A stretch of DNA of 64,000 nt from JALYXI01 sp963716685. GTDB taxonomy: Bacteria > Acidobacteriota > Terriglobia > Bryobacterales > Bryobacteraceae. Position 1 is the first letter of the stretch. Each line of letters opens with the position of its first letter. Location: NCBI GenBank assembly GCA_963716685.1, contig CAVQTR010000003.1, positions 2,108,001 to 2,172,000 on the forward strand, in the 5' to 3' direction. A program made the translations under genes and the position numbers. Below, piece after piece: positions 1-9,053 of the stretch. The notes under the pieces were generated by a model. The model was not told the origin of the DNA and searched no databases. It was given only the letters and a program-made list of their open reading frames with translations.

Positions 1-119
1 CCACCGAGCAGTCCCTTTATTTCCCGGATCTTTTCATCTATTTTGGCCTTTTGCTGCTCATAACCTAAAAGTGCCATTGACAGCATATCTGTGTCTTGTC
101 TTGCTTTACCTCGCGGCAT
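1..119 (-). CDS. Small hypothetical protein, 5' part only
   Basis: The start codon (complement of 117-119) opens a frame that runs off the left edge of the window; 39 residues are visible. It begins MPRGKARQDT and continues with an alternating charged/hydrophobic stretch (YEQQKAKIDEKIREIKGLLG) that would form an amphipathic helix or coiled coil. The frame is divergent from dtd with only 34 bases between the two starts. I do not recognise the family; the composition (basic N-terminus, short helix) resembles small nucleoid-associated or helical scaffold proteins, but nothing visible proves it. No function is assigned. Confidence 0.6.
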   Translation of the reverse strand, partial: MPRGKARQDTDMLSMALLGYEQQKAKIDEKIREIKGLLG

Positions 120-153
120 GAATTCTCCCGGCTTCACTATAACATATGGAGTT

Positions 154-594
154 ATGAAGATAGTCGCGCAGCGGGTAAGACGGGCGTCCATCACCATTAA
201 CAGCGTTACTACCGCTTCCATTGGTGCGGGTTTGTTACTTCTTGTGGGTATATCTAAAGATGACACTACACAGGATGCCGACTATCTTGTGGAGAAAACA
301 GCCGGACTTCGTATCTTCCAGGACGAGAATGACAGGATGAATGTAAGCGTACGGGACACGGGCGGCGCCGTGCTGATTGTCTCTAACTTTACTCTTTACG
401 GGGATACTCGAAAAGGAAAGAGGCCCAGCTTCGACCGGGCGGCGGCGCCCGATCTGGCAAGGCCTCTGTACGACTACTTCGTGAAGGAGATGAAACTTAC
501 CGGGATTCCGGTGGCGACCGGCACGTTCCAGGAACACATGTTGCTGTCCCTCGAAAACGACGGACCCGTCACATTAGTATATGACTCACGGTAA
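154..594 (+). CDS. dtd: D-aminoacyl-tRNA deacylase
   Basis: This cytoplasmic enzyme removes D-amino acids (and mischarged glycine) from tRNA. The 146-residue product has the usual family length, starts MKIVAQRVRRASI, and has both active-site signatures: FTLYGDTRKGKRPSF (about residues 81-95) and the C-terminal NDGPVT with the Gly-cisPro pair. I chose ATG 154 because it gives the standard N-terminus and is preceded by GGAG at 148-151; an upstream in-frame ATG at 91 would add 21 residues unlike the family. One oddity is that the usual SQFTL motif reads SNFTL, a Gln-to-Asn change in the active-site loop. It is a single gene, convergent with the amidohydrolase operon. Confidence 0.95.
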   Translation: MKIVAQRVRRASITINSVTTASIGAGLLLLVGISKDDTTQDADYLVEKTAGLRIFQDENDRMNVSVRDTGGAVLIVSNFTLYGDTRKGKRPSFDRAAAPDLARPLYDYFVKEMKLTGIPVATGTFQEHMLLSLENDGPVTLVYDSR

Positions 595-606
595 GCCGAT
601 CCGGTT

Positions 607-1909
607 TCACTTTGTTGTCGCGGGTAATGGACGGTTTTTGTATTTCTCGTACAGCCGCTTCTGCTTGTTATCCAGATTGACATCCTGACCCTTGATGAAC
701 AACTGCTTGACCTGAGTTTGTTCCAGCAAAGGGTCACCATCCACCATCATCAGGTCGGCCGACTTGCCTTCTTCAATGGTGCCGACTGTGTTGGCGACCC
801 CGAGAATCTGGGCCGCGTTGACCGTGATCGCTTTCATGGCTTCCTCTTTGGGCAGTCCGAAAGCTACGGCCGCGGCAGCCTGATAGGGCAGGTTGCGGGA
901 GAACTCATTAGTGAAGCTGGCGATGGAGAACTTGATGCCGGCTTTGTAGAGCTCAGCCGGAGTGGTTGCAGGCCGGTCATAAGGATCGTCCTCCTCGAGC
1001 GGCAGCGCCAGCGTGGGACCAAGAATCACCGGAACGTTGTGCGCTTTGATATCGTCCAGAACCTTGTACGCTTCGGTGGCCTGGCACAGGATGATCTTGA
1101 TCTTCTGCTTCTCCCCGAACGCAATCGCATCCCGAATGGCGCGCTCGCGAACGGCGGTGATCATCACGGGCTCCACTCCATCGATCACGGGCTGCATGGC
1201 TTCCAGCTTCAGGTCCGGTTTGAAGTCCGCGCGATGGGCGGCTTTGGCCTGCTTGTAGCGCCGCGCCTGTTCGAAGAAGTCGTTCAGTTCCAGCATGTCC
1301 TTGTCGAACGCCTTCTTCTGGTCTTCCACGGAGCCGCGCATGCCCATCATGCGGCCTTCGCCGCGGCCGCCACCGCCGCCGACTGTCGGCATGCGCATGT
1401 GCATCACGGTGGAGCGCTTGACTTCCATTTCGTCCGTGGTCCAGCCGTTTAGGTGCATAAGCGAGGCCTGACCGGAAATGAGCGGACCATCGGGAAGCGC
1501 CAGCACCGTGGTGATTCCGTTGGCGCGAGTTACCGGAATGTGTTCGCTGTCAGGGTTAACGGCGATGGAAGAGCGCAGTTCCGGATTGAACTTACCCACT
1601 TCCTGCACGTCGTTGGTGACAGCCACGCCGCTGATTTCGGAGATACCGACGGTGGTGCCCGAATCGATCATTCCGGGATAAACCTGCATCCCTTTGCCTT
1701 CGATGATGCGAACGCCGGCGGGAGCGGCCAGATTCTGGCCGACACCGGCAATCTTGCCGTCCCGCACCAGAATGGAGCCGTTCTCGATGTCGCTGCCCGG
1801 CCATGGTATGGATGGTCGCGCCGCGTAGCAGGAATGTGTCGTTCTCAGCGCCGAACGCGGCAGCGATCAAGGTAAAGCCCAGTACTGAAGCTGCGAGTAT
1901 CCGAATCAT
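607..1909 (-). CDS. Secreted amidohydrolase-fold protein lacking metal ligands (third gene of operon; one frame break)
   Basis: The N-terminus (MIRILAASVLGFTLIAAAFG) is a signal peptide, followed by a composite beta-sandwich start and an amidohydrolase TIM barrel ending in the family C-terminus (GTIEEGKSADLMMVDGDP). The frame breaks at a GGG run (complement of 1796-1798); reading GG joins MAG to SDIENGSILVRDGKIAG and gives 433 residues. Unlike a working amidohydrolase, the HxH after the PGMID turn is replaced by DSGTTVG, the histidines of the next two ligand strands are replaced (MITAVRER, LCQATEAY), and the usual catalytic Asp position reads SFTNEF. I infer a non-catalytic paralogue. The start ATG overlaps the stop of the upstream gene (ATGA). 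Confidence 0.85.
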
Positions 1910-3267
1910 AGACCAGGTCTCCGTCCGGCGCCGGGAGCCGGCGCATTCTTCTTCTGTTCTTCCGCGGCCTTGGTGATCAGAGTCTTCTTCTCTTTCTCCT
2001 TCTCCGGCCGGCGTTCCAGATCCTTGTCACGATCGAAGTAGAGTTGCCATCGATCAGAACCTTCTCGACCTTGGCAAAGTTAGAGAGCGGGTGCTGGTCG
2101 TAGAGGACCATGTCGCGCATCTTTACCGACTTCGATGGAACCTACGCGCTTATCGATCATCAGCTGCTTCGCGGGATTGATGGTGATCGTGGAGAGCGCT
2201 TCGGTTTCGGTGAGTCCGCCGTACTTCATGGTCTTGGCGGCTTCAGTGTTCAGGTGGCGCATCAGTTCGGCGTCATCGGAGTTGAGGGAAACCAGCACGC
2301 CCTGCTGCATCATCAGAGCGGCGTTGTAAGGAATGGCGTCATAAGCCTCCACCTTGTACGCCCACCAATCGCTGAAGGTGGACGCGCCCGCGCCGTGAGC
2401 CGCGATTTCCTTCGCTACCTTGTAACCTTCCAGCACGTGCTGCAGAGTACGGATCTTAAAGCCGAACTCATCGGCAACATGGAGCAGCATCAGGATTTCG
2501 TCCTGGCGGTAGCAGTGCGCATGCACCAGCCGCTTGCCTTCCAGAACCTCGACCAGCGGTTCGAGTTTCAGATCGCGCGCGGGAGGAATCGCCAGTTCTC
2601 CCTTCGCCTTCTTCGCTTCGTAGTTCTTCCAGGTGGCCTGATATGCCTTGGCTTCGGTGAAAGCTTCGCGGATCACTTCCTCGACGCCCATGCGGGTAGC
2701 GGGATAGCGTGGCGGCACGGGAGAAGCAGCGCCGAATCCGGCCGGCTCGCCGCGCCGTTTGGGATTCTCGCCCAGCGCGAACTTGATGCCGGGCAGAGCG
2801 CCCTCGAACTTCATCTGCTCCGCGCTTTTGCCCCAGCGCATTTTGACCACGACGCATTTACCGCCGATGGAGTTGGCGCTGCCGTGCAGGATGTTGGCTG
2901 TGGTCACACCTCCTGCCAGCGCGCGGTAGATGGCGATATCTTCGGGATTCAGAACATCACCCATGTCCACCATGGAAGATACCGAGAGCGTACCTTCGTT
3001 GATGGCCTCGGCAATGATGTGCGAGTGGCAATCGATGATGCCGGGCATCAGGAACTTGCCCTGCGCATTGATCACGGTCGCTCCCGCGGGCGCTTTCAGA
3101 TTGGCGCCCACCGCGGCAATCTTGCCATCGCGCACGAGCACAGAGCCGTTGTTGATGGTTCCGTTGGTGACGGTCAGGACGGTCGCGTTTTCGATAAAGA
3201 TCGGCGCGGCCGCAAAGAGATAAACCGGCGCAAGAGTGAGCGCCGCTGTCAGGACTACCTTTTTCAT
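1906..3267 (-). CDS. Secreted metal-dependent amidohydrolase, ligand-complete (second gene of operon; two frame breaks)
   Basis: This is an imidazolonepropionase-like hydrolase, exported by a signal peptide (MKKVVLTAALTLAPVYLFAA). All ligands are visible: HSH in MPGIIDCHSH, a candidate carboxylated Lys in IKFALGENPK, His in LVHAHCYR, His in LQHVLEGYK and Asp in LNSDDAEL, so it should bind two metals and hydrolyse an amide or cyclic amide. The substrate is unknown; dipeptides or ring amides are typical of the family. The frame breaks twice near the 3' end, one extra base near 2113-2119 and one missing base near 2048-2052 (GGCAACTC for GGCAAACTC). Correction gives 453 residues with the normal tail YFDRDKDLERRPEKEKEKK and a TGA that overlaps the next gene's ATG. 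Confidence 0.87.
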
Positions 3268-4622
3268 CGAGTTGCCTCCGCGTTTCTTCGGCCAGCCGCG
3301 GCCGGGGCCGCAGGCTCAAACTTCACACCATCCACAAAAACGTATTTCACTTTGGTCTTATCCTGGAATAACTCACCCTCGGTGACCAGAAGATTCGCGA
3401 TCTTCCCTTTATCGACTGAGCCAAGCCGGTCGGAGACTCCATAGATTTCCGCCGCGCTCAGCGTGAGAGCGCGAATGGCATCGGCGGGAGCAAGGCCGGC
3501 GTCGATCGCGCGTTTGATGGCGCGCATTGATCTCGACGCGAAGTTGAGAGTCCATCCGTATAGAAGGCGAACTTCACGCCGCCCTTGGCCAGAGCGCCCG
3601 GCGTGGACGGAGCCTTATCGCGCATCTCGAGAACGTGCAGGGAATCCTGCATGGCGGGATCGGCATCGCGCGGCCGCTCGGGCCATTTCAGGCTCACCAG
3701 CATGGCGGTATTGCTGTTCTTCAGCAGATCGACGGCGCGCCACCCTTCCTCGCCGCCATAAAGAACCGCGGTGCGATTCAGATCTTTGGCGAAGCGGATC
3801 ATGCGATCGACCTCGACTTCACGCACCGCAGGAAGCAGAACGCGGGGAGATTCGAGCACCCCTTCGAGAGTACGGTCATAAGCCGGGCGAAGCAGACCCT
3901 GCGGATGCTGGCTGTAGATCTGTTTGGCGAGCTTGTAATGGTCGGCATCCAGATAGATCTGGTGGATGTAAGCCATGACTCCCATGAGAGAGCCGGGGAA
4001 GCTTCCGAAGCCGCCGGTGTTACGCATGGAGAGATACATGCCGGCTGAGGGAAGGACGATCATGGCACCGCTGCGGTCCGCGCCGGCAAGATCGAAGAGG
4101 ACGCCCTGACCGGCAAAGATGTTGGACATGGGAAACGTCGCGGCAGAAGTGAAGCCGGCGTTGCGCCCTGTTTCAATGCTGCTGTCAGTGGGAACGATCT
4201 GGTCAGCGGCTTTGAGATAGCTGGTGTTGGAGGGGCGATCTTCGGGCCCGCGGATAACCGGCTGGGGTGTGGTGGCAAACGCAGCCACCGCTCCGCCGCC
4301 TCCGCGCCGTCCTCCGACGCCCGCAGCCGGAGCAGCCGCGCCGGGGATTCCCCAGGTGCTGAGCGCGTCGATCATGCCGGGGTAGACGGTGAGACCTTTG
4401 CCTTCGATCACCCATGCATCGGGCGGGACTTTCGACGTTCGCGGCTACGGCTTCAATCAGGCCGTCGCGAACGATGACAGTGCAGTCTTCGATGGGCGGC
4501 CCCGAGACGCGCACGACGCGCGCGCCCCGGATCGCGAATACCTGCGGGCCTTCTGCGCCAAACGCCAGGCAGGAAAGCGCCAGCGCCGAGAGAGCCAGGC
4601 GGACAAACAAGCGGGTGTTCAT
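3264..4622 (-). CDS. Secreted amidohydrolase-fold protein, ligand-depleted (first gene of operon; two frame breaks)
   Basis: This paralogue of the two downstream genes starts with a signal peptide (MNTRLFVRLALSALALSCLA). An extra A in the run at 4430-4432 and one missing base near 3545-3552 interrupt the frame; correction gives 452 residues. The HxH site reads PGMIDALSTWG, a Gly/Ala-rich insertion (GVGGRRGGGG) follows, the two His-bearing strands read VLLPAVRE and AVLYGGEEGW, and only the Asp region remains (FYTDG). Catalysis by the usual binuclear mechanism therefore looks impossible. It opens a three-gene operon coupled by ATGA overlaps, divergent from purM with a 35-base gap. Confidence 0.83.
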
Positions 4623-4633
4623 AAGTGAGTAGA

Positions 4634-4639
4634 TATACT
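4634..4639 (+). promoter_or_regulatory. Probable -10 box for purM in the divergent amidohydrolase/purM gap
   Basis: TATACT lies 18 bases before the purM ATG, and an AGGA ribosome-binding element sits between them at 4651-4654. The -35 region is weak. The 35-base gap 4623-4657 must also hold the minus-strand promoter of the amidohydrolase operon, and the same AT-rich patch reads GTATATC on that strand. No experimental support is available. Confidence 0.5.
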
Positions 4640-4657
4640 GGTACCTTTCCAGGATAG

Positions 4658-5702
4658 ATGGTTACAAGTAAGGGAATTTCCTACAAAGAAGCGGGCGTGG
4701 ACATCGATGAGGCCGACCGCGCGGTGGCATCCATCCGCGAGATGGCCCGTGAGACGTTTACGTCCGGAGTACTGACAGACATCGGATCGTTCGGGGCATG
4801 TTATGCGCTTCCCCGAATGCGCAGGCCAGTGCTGATCAGTTCCGTTGACGGCGTGGGCACGAAGCTGAAGATCGCTTTTATGACTGAACCGTCATGACAC
4901 GATCGGCGAAGATCTGGTCAATCATTGCGTAAATGACATCGCGGTCCAGGGCGCGACGCCGCTGTTCTTTCTGGATTATCTGGCGGTAGGGAAACTGGAT
5001 GCCCGCACAGCAGCCTCGATTGTCTCCGGGATTGCCCGCGGATGCCGTTCCAACAATTGCGCCCTCATAGGTGGCGAAACTGCCGAGATGCCAGGATTGT
5101 ACGCGGACGGGGAGTATGATCTGGCCGGGACCATTGTCGGCGCTGCGGAGAAAGATAAGGTTATCACAGGCGAGGACATTCGTGCGGGCGACCTCTTGAT
5201 CGGTCTGCCTTCGAGCGGCATGCATACCAACGGTTACTCGCTCGCGCGCCGGATCCTGTTTGAGGCAGGAGGTTATCAGGTGAATTCGCATGTGGGGGAA
5301 CTGGGAGGCGCCCTCGGCGACGAGTTACTGAAGGTGCACCGGAGTTATCTGGAGGCGATTCAGGCGCTGCGGAAGGCGGGAGTGCTGAAAGGCGCCGCGC
5401 ATATTACCGGCGGCGGCCTTACGGATAACACACCTCGCATGCTGCCGAAGGGTCTGGCGGCGTCGATTGATCTTTCGTCATGGCAGGTTCCGCCCATTTT
5501 CGAATTGCTGCGCAACGTGGGAAACGTACCCGAGGAGGATTACCGGCGCACGTTCAATCTGGGAATCGGGATGGTCCTGGCGATTTCGGAGAAGCGTGCG
5601 GCCAAAGCGCTGAAGACTCTGCGCCGCCTGGGCGAGACGCCTGTGGCGATGGGCGAAGTGATCCGGCTGAAGCGCGGGGCCAAAACGGTTCAGTATCGAT
5701 GA
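4658..5702 (+). CDS. purM: Phosphoribosylformylglycinamidine cyclo-ligase (one frame break)
   Basis: AIR synthetase catalyses the ATP-dependent ring closure of FGAM in de novo purine synthesis. Diagnostic segments are YKEAGVDIDEAD, SVDGVGTKLKIA, EDLVNHCVNDI, LIGGETAEMPG and HITGGGLTDN. One extra C at 4889-4890 breaks the frame after KIAFMTE; removing it joins RHDTIGEDL and gives 347 residues, the standard length. The stop overlaps purN (ATGA), indicating translational coupling. Since purM is needed for purine prototrophy and everything downstream of the break is conserved, I read this as a sequencing indel, not a pseudogene. Confidence 0.93.
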
Positions 5703-6304
5703 GGCGTCTGGGAGTTCTGCTTTCCGGACGCGGCTCGAATTTTGAAGCCATTGCCGAAAGCATCGCGAGCGGACGGCTGAACGCGGAGATCGCGGTGGTG
5801 GTGTCGAATCGACCGGGCGCGCCGGGGCTGGGGATTGCGCGGCGGCGCGGGTTGACGGCGGTAGAGCTGCCGGTGGAAGGAAGGGAACGCGAGGATTACG
5901 ATCGGCTGCTCGTGCGGACACTGCGGGAGCACCATGTGGAGCTGGTTTGCCTGGCGGGTTACATGCGTCTGCTGAGCGCGGTCTTCGTCCGTGCGTTTCC
6001 GGAGCGGATTTTGAATATTCACCCTTCGCTGCTGCCGGCGTTTCCGGGACTGGACGCGCAGCATCAGGCTGTGGAGTACGGAGTGAAGGTTGCCGGATGC
6101 ACGGTCCACTTCGTGGATGAGCAGATGGATGCCGGTCCGATTGTGCTGCAGGCGACGGTGCCGGTGCAGGACGACGACACGGCGGACACGCTGGGCGCCC
6201 GGATTCTGGAACAGGAGCACCTGATTTACAGCGAAGCGATTCGGATGGTGCTGGCGAAAGAGTACCGGCTGCGAGGGCGGCGGGTACTGCTGAATCCGGC
6301 TTAG
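5699..6304 (+). CDS. purN: Phosphoribosylglycinamide formyltransferase
   Basis: GAR transformylase moves a formyl group from 10-formyl-tetrahydrofolate to GAR in purine synthesis. The 201-residue product shows LGVLLSGRGSNFEAI at the N-terminus, the catalytic block LNIHPSLLPAFPG (Asn and His of the catalytic triad) and HFVDEQMDAGPI with the catalytic Asp. The ATG overlaps the purM stop by four bases, so the two steps are translated as a pair. The 3' end overlaps the convergent PAP2 gene by four bases (TTAG shared by both stop codons). Confidence 0.96.
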   Translation: MRRLGVLLSGRGSNFEAIAESIASGRLNAEIAVVVSNRPGAPGLGIARRRGLTAVELPVEGREREDYDRLLVRTLREHHVELVCLAGYMRLLSAVFVRAFPERILNIHPSLLPAFPGLDAQHQAVEYGVKVAGCTVHFVDEQMDAGPIVLQATVPVQDDDTADTLGARILEQEHLIYSEAIRMVLAKEYRLRGRRVLLNPA

Positions 6305-6834
6305 ACCAGGGCGGCGGCGGCGAAGCCCAGGCCGATGCCGATGGCGCATCCGGCCAGAACATCGGTTAGAAAGTGCAGGCCGAGCAGCACGCGGGAGCAG
6401 GCGATGCTGAGGGCACAGAAGACCAGACCAATCATCAGGGCGGGATAGAACAACCCAAGCGGTATTGCGACCGCAAAGGCAGTAATGCTGTGGCCGGAGG
6501 GAAACGAAAACTGGTCGGGCGGCAGCAGAGTGGCCCAGCAGTGCGGCTCCACGGAAGAGGGCCGGCTTCTGTTAAATAGTCGTTTCAATTTGAGGAAGAG
6601 AAGAATACCGGCGCTGGAGGAGAGCGCCGCGGAGCCGAGCGCGTGGTAACGCTCCGTGCCGCCGAACAGCAGGACAATAAGACCCATGGAGTACCACAGC
6701 CAGCCATCGCCCAGGCGGGTGGCAACGATCATCCAGTAGCGGATCCAGCGGGGAGCGCGCCACGCGTTCACCTTCTTCATCAGGCGCTGGTCGCGGGCTG
6801 CGATGTAGGTGAACATCGGATTGTGAACCGTCAT
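6301..6834 (-). CDS. PAP2-family membrane phosphatase
   Basis: This is a 177-residue integral membrane acid phosphatase with about five hydrophobic segments. The three-part catalytic signature is complete: KLKRLFNRSRP (K-x6-RP), FPSGHS, and SRVLLGLHFLTDVLAG (SR-x5-H-x3-D). Family members dephosphorylate phosphatidate, phosphatidylglycerol phosphate or undecaprenyl pyrophosphate; the sequence alone does not decide which. It is the second gene of a two-gene minus-strand unit, its ATG overlapping the stop of the PHP gene (ATGA). The adjacent divergent diacylglycerol-glycosyltransferase-like gene makes a lipid phosphate substrate attractive, as an inference. Confidence 0.9.
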   Translation of the reverse strand: MTVHNPMFTYIAARDQRLMKKVNAWRAPRWIRYWMIVATRLGDGWLWYSMGLIVLLFGGTERYHALGSAALSSSAGILLFLKLKRLFNRSRPSSVEPHCWATLLPPDQFSFPSGHSITAFAVAIPLGLFYPALMIGLVFCALSIACSRVLLGLHFLTDVLAGCAIGIGLGFAAAALV

Positions 6835-7706
6835 GCCGCCACCTGCTCAGCCGCCGCTTCCGGAACACAGCAGACGTGCTCCCGTTCGACCAGGGCCTGT
6901 GGCGCCCATTGACGCGCGAACCGCGCCTCCATCAAATAGTTTATAAGAGTAATGACCGGAGCGAAGGGACTAAGAAGCGCGATGGGCGCGGTCAGCGGGT
7001 TTTCGCGAAGCATGCGCATCCCAATCCAAAGCACGTCGCGGGTGAGCTTCCAGTAGCTGCCGGAGGCACCGTGAGCGCGGCCCAGGCCCAGACGGACGCC
7101 GGCGAAGAACTCTTCTTTGGTGCGGGCTTCGGGCACATCGGTCCAGCAGGAGCCAAGGGAAAACACGGCATGGGCGTCACTGCCAGCGACCGGGGCCTTA
7201 CCGAGCGATTCGGCGAAAAGCGCCGCGGCTCGGTTGGTACGCTCGAGCATGCATCCATTGCGCGTCTCGAGCGCGGGGAAAGCGTTTTGGAAACATTCGA
7301 AATCCTCGGCGGCGCGGCGGCCGGTCAGGTGGGAAAAAATATGATTGGCGCTGTAAAACAGGTTCTGTTCGTTCAAATAGGCGTGGAGCGAAAGAAAATC
7401 GTCGCGCCGGCGCTGAATTTGAATGTGGTCCCGCTCGGTAATGTTGTAAACACCCACATGGAGTTCCGTACCGCTTGGCAGCCGGCAGGTGACCTCTTCG
7501 CTGAGAAAGAAATCCGGGTGGCGGCGCAGGGATTCCACGGCTTCGATGGAATCGTGATCGGTCACCGTCACCAGATCCATTCCCTGGCGCTTCAGAGTGC
7601 TGTATAGCGCTTCGGGATGGTTGTAGCTTTCGCGGCAGATGAGCCGCATCCCCGGCACGGTACACATGCCGGAGTGGATGGTGTGAACGTGCATGTCGCA
7701 CTTCAT
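6831..7706 (-). CDS. PHP-domain metal-dependent phosphoesterase
   Basis: The 291-residue protein begins directly with the PHP metal motif MKCDMHVHT, followed by VTDHDS, EEVTC, ANHIFSHL and GSDAHA, so the full set of His/Asp ligands for a multinuclear metal site is present. PHP enzymes hydrolyse phosphate esters or phosphodiesters. After the catalytic domain (about residues 1-220) a moderately hydrophobic stretch near residues 245-265 (APIALLSPFAPVITLINYLM) suggests membrane association. It heads a two-gene unit with the PAP2 phosphatase and is divergent from the glycosyltransferase at 7791, so a shared lipid or polyprenyl pathway is plausible. Confidence 0.88.
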   Translation of the reverse strand: MKCDMHVHTIHSGMCTVPGMRLICRESYNHPEALYSTLKRQGMDLVTVTDHDSIEAVESLRRHPDFFLSEEVTCRLPSGTELHVGVYNITERDHIQIQRRRDDFLSLHAYLNEQNLFYSANHIFSHLTGRRAAEDFECFQNAFPALETRNGCMLERTNRAAALFAESLGKAPVAGSDAHAVFSLGSCWTDVPEARTKEEFFAGVRLGLGRAHGASGSYWKLTRDVLWIGMRMLRENPLTAPIALLSPFAPVITLINYLMEARFARQWAPQALVEREHVCCVPEAAAEQVAA

Positions 7707-7790
7707 GCCCTTGTTATAAGTGGCACTTCAATACGGTTAGGTGACAGTCGCGCGAAACAATTGTGAAGGGGATTGTTTGTGGTGTAGCGT

Positions 7791-8936
7791 GTGAAAGGCA
7801 TGAAATCGATTCAGATTTTCTTTTTCGACGCGGGCGGCGGTCATCGCAGCGCGGCGAATGCCCTGCGCCGGGTGATCCTGGAGCAGAATCGCGACTGGGA
7901 CGTGCGCCTGGTGAATCTGCAGGAGGTGCTGGCGCCACTTGACGTGTTCCGGAAGCTGACCGGAATCCGGATGGAAGATGTCTATAATCTGGTGCTGCGC
8001 AAGGGCTGGACGTGGGGCTCGGCGCAGCTGCTGCCGCCGATGCACGGGCTGATTCGGATTTACCACCGGAAGCAGGTGGCGCTGCTGCGGAAGGAGTTCG
8101 CGGCGAACCCGCCGGACCTGCTGGTTTCGGTGATCCCGAACTTTAACCGCGCCCTGCACGAGGCGCTGGGCGGGCGAGCCCCGATGGTTACGATTCTTAC
8201 CGATCTGGCGGATTTCCCGCCGCATTTCTGGATGGAACGGCAGGACCAGTTCTTTATCTGCGGGACAGAAAAAGCGGCTCAGCAGGCTCTGGCGCTGGGA
8301 CACCCGGAGCCGCGCGTGCTGCGAACATCCGGAATGATCCTGAACCCGATGTTCTATGAAGCGGTGCAGGTGGGCCGGCGGGAGGAGCGACGGAGGCTGG
8401 GGCTCGATCCGGATCTGCCCACCGGGTTGCTGCTGTTCGGCGGCCATGGTTCCGGGGTGATGAAGGAGATTGCGCAGAGACTGAGCGCGTCAAGACTGAA
8501 AATGCAGCTGATTCTGATTTGCGGCCACAACGGAACCCTGGCGGCCGCGCTGCGGAGCCAGCAGAGCGCGATGCCGATGCATGTGGAGGGGTTTACGAAG
8601 GAGATCCCGCGCTTTATGGCCATTTCGGATTTCTTCATCGGGAAACCGGGGCCGGGGAGCATCAGCGAGGCCATGGCGATGAAGCTGCCGGTGATTGTGG
8701 AGCGAAACGCGTGGACGCTGCCGCAGGAGCGGTACAACGCGGACTGGATCCGGGAGTCCGGCGTCGGCATCGTACTGGAGTCGTTCCGGTCCGTGGTGGC
8801 GGCCGCGGCGGAAATGCTGGACCCGGGAAAGTACCAGACCTTCCGGAATGCGGTGGACAGGCAGCAGAATCGGGCAGTTTTTGAGATCCCGGAGATGCTG
8901 GAGCAGATCTTAAGAGGGTCAGGGGCTTCAGAGTGA
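7791..8936 (+). CDS. MGDG-synthase/MurG-like glycosyltransferase (GT28 type)
   Basis: This is a two-domain GT-B glycosyltransferase of about 380 residues. The N-terminal domain has FFFDAGGGHRSAANAL, the glycine-rich acceptor loop of monogalactosyl-diacylglycerol synthases and processive diacylglycerol glucosyltransferases. The C-terminal donor domain has LLLFGGHGS, HVEGFTKEIPRFM and GKPGPGSISEAMAM, the UDP-sugar binding signature. The start is GTG 7791 or ATG 7800; neither has a well-placed ribosome-binding site. Families of this type make glycolipids from diacylglycerol and UDP-sugar. The divergent PAP2 gene could supply diacylglycerol. MurG itself is less likely because no mur genes are nearby and the acceptor loop is MGD-like. 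Confidence 0.85.
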   Translation: MKGMKSIQIFFFDAGGGHRSAANALRRVILEQNRDWDVRLVNLQEVLAPLDVFRKLTGIRMEDVYNLVLRKGWTWGSAQLLPPMHGLIRIYHRKQVALLRKEFAANPPDLLVSVIPNFNRALHEALGGRAPMVTILTDLADFPPHFWMERQDQFFICGTEKAAQQALALGHPEPRVLRTSGMILNPMFYEAVQVGRREERRRLGLDPDLPTGLLLFGGHGSGVMKEIAQRLSASRLKMQLILICGHNGTLAAALRSQQSAMPMHVEGFTKEIPRFMAISDFFIGKPGPGSISEAMAMKLPVIVERNAWTLPQERYNADWIRESGVGIVLESFRSVVAAAAEMLDPGKYQTFRNAVDRQQNRAVFEIPEMLEQILRGSGASE

Positions 8937-8941
8937 AGCAG

Positions 8942-8959
8942 AAGGGCAAAAACCCTTTT
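8942..8959 (+). terminator. Weak hairpin terminator after the glycosyltransferase gene
   Basis: AAGGG-CAAAAA-CCCTT followed by two more T residues lies five bases after the stop codon. The stem has five base pairs and the T-tract is short, so termination is probably partial. Confidence 0.5.
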
Positions 8960-8981
8960 GCAACCATACCCATCAAGAAGG

Positions 8982-8995
8982 TATCTTTAAAGATA
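8982..8995. promoter_or_regulatory. Perfect 14-base palindrome upstream of clpC
   Basis: TATCTTTAAAGATA is a perfect dyad about 80 bases before the clpC ATG and is AT-rich in otherwise GC-rich DNA. This is the placement expected of a repressor operator. It does not match the CtsR or CIRCE consensus as I know them. The function is inferred only. Confidence 0.4.
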
Positions 8996-9000
8996 GCGGA

Positions 9001-9053
9001 AGTGCGAACGAGTCCGGCCCTTCATCTGGGCCCACGTCCGGAGTCCTCGCACT
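9001..9053 (+). promoter_or_regulatory. Predicted stem-loop in the clpC leader
   Basis: AGTGCGA (9001-9007) pairs exactly with TCGCACT (9047-9053), and inside this GGCCC (9016-9020) pairs with GGGCC (9028-9032) around a seven-base loop. The structure ends 21 bases before the clpC start, and the possible ribosome-binding element AGGGA (9056-9060) follows at once. It has no T-tract, so it is not a typical terminator. It could be a regulatory leader, but no known riboswitch is recognised. Confidence 0.4.

Noticed and set aside
2110..3444. Long plus-strand open frame (444 residues) opposite the amidohydrolases
   Set aside because: Antisense shadow crossing the junction of two real genes.
4658..5702. 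purM as a pseudogene
   Set aside because: A single base restores every motif and the normal length, and the gene remains coupled to an intact purN; sequencing error is far more likely.
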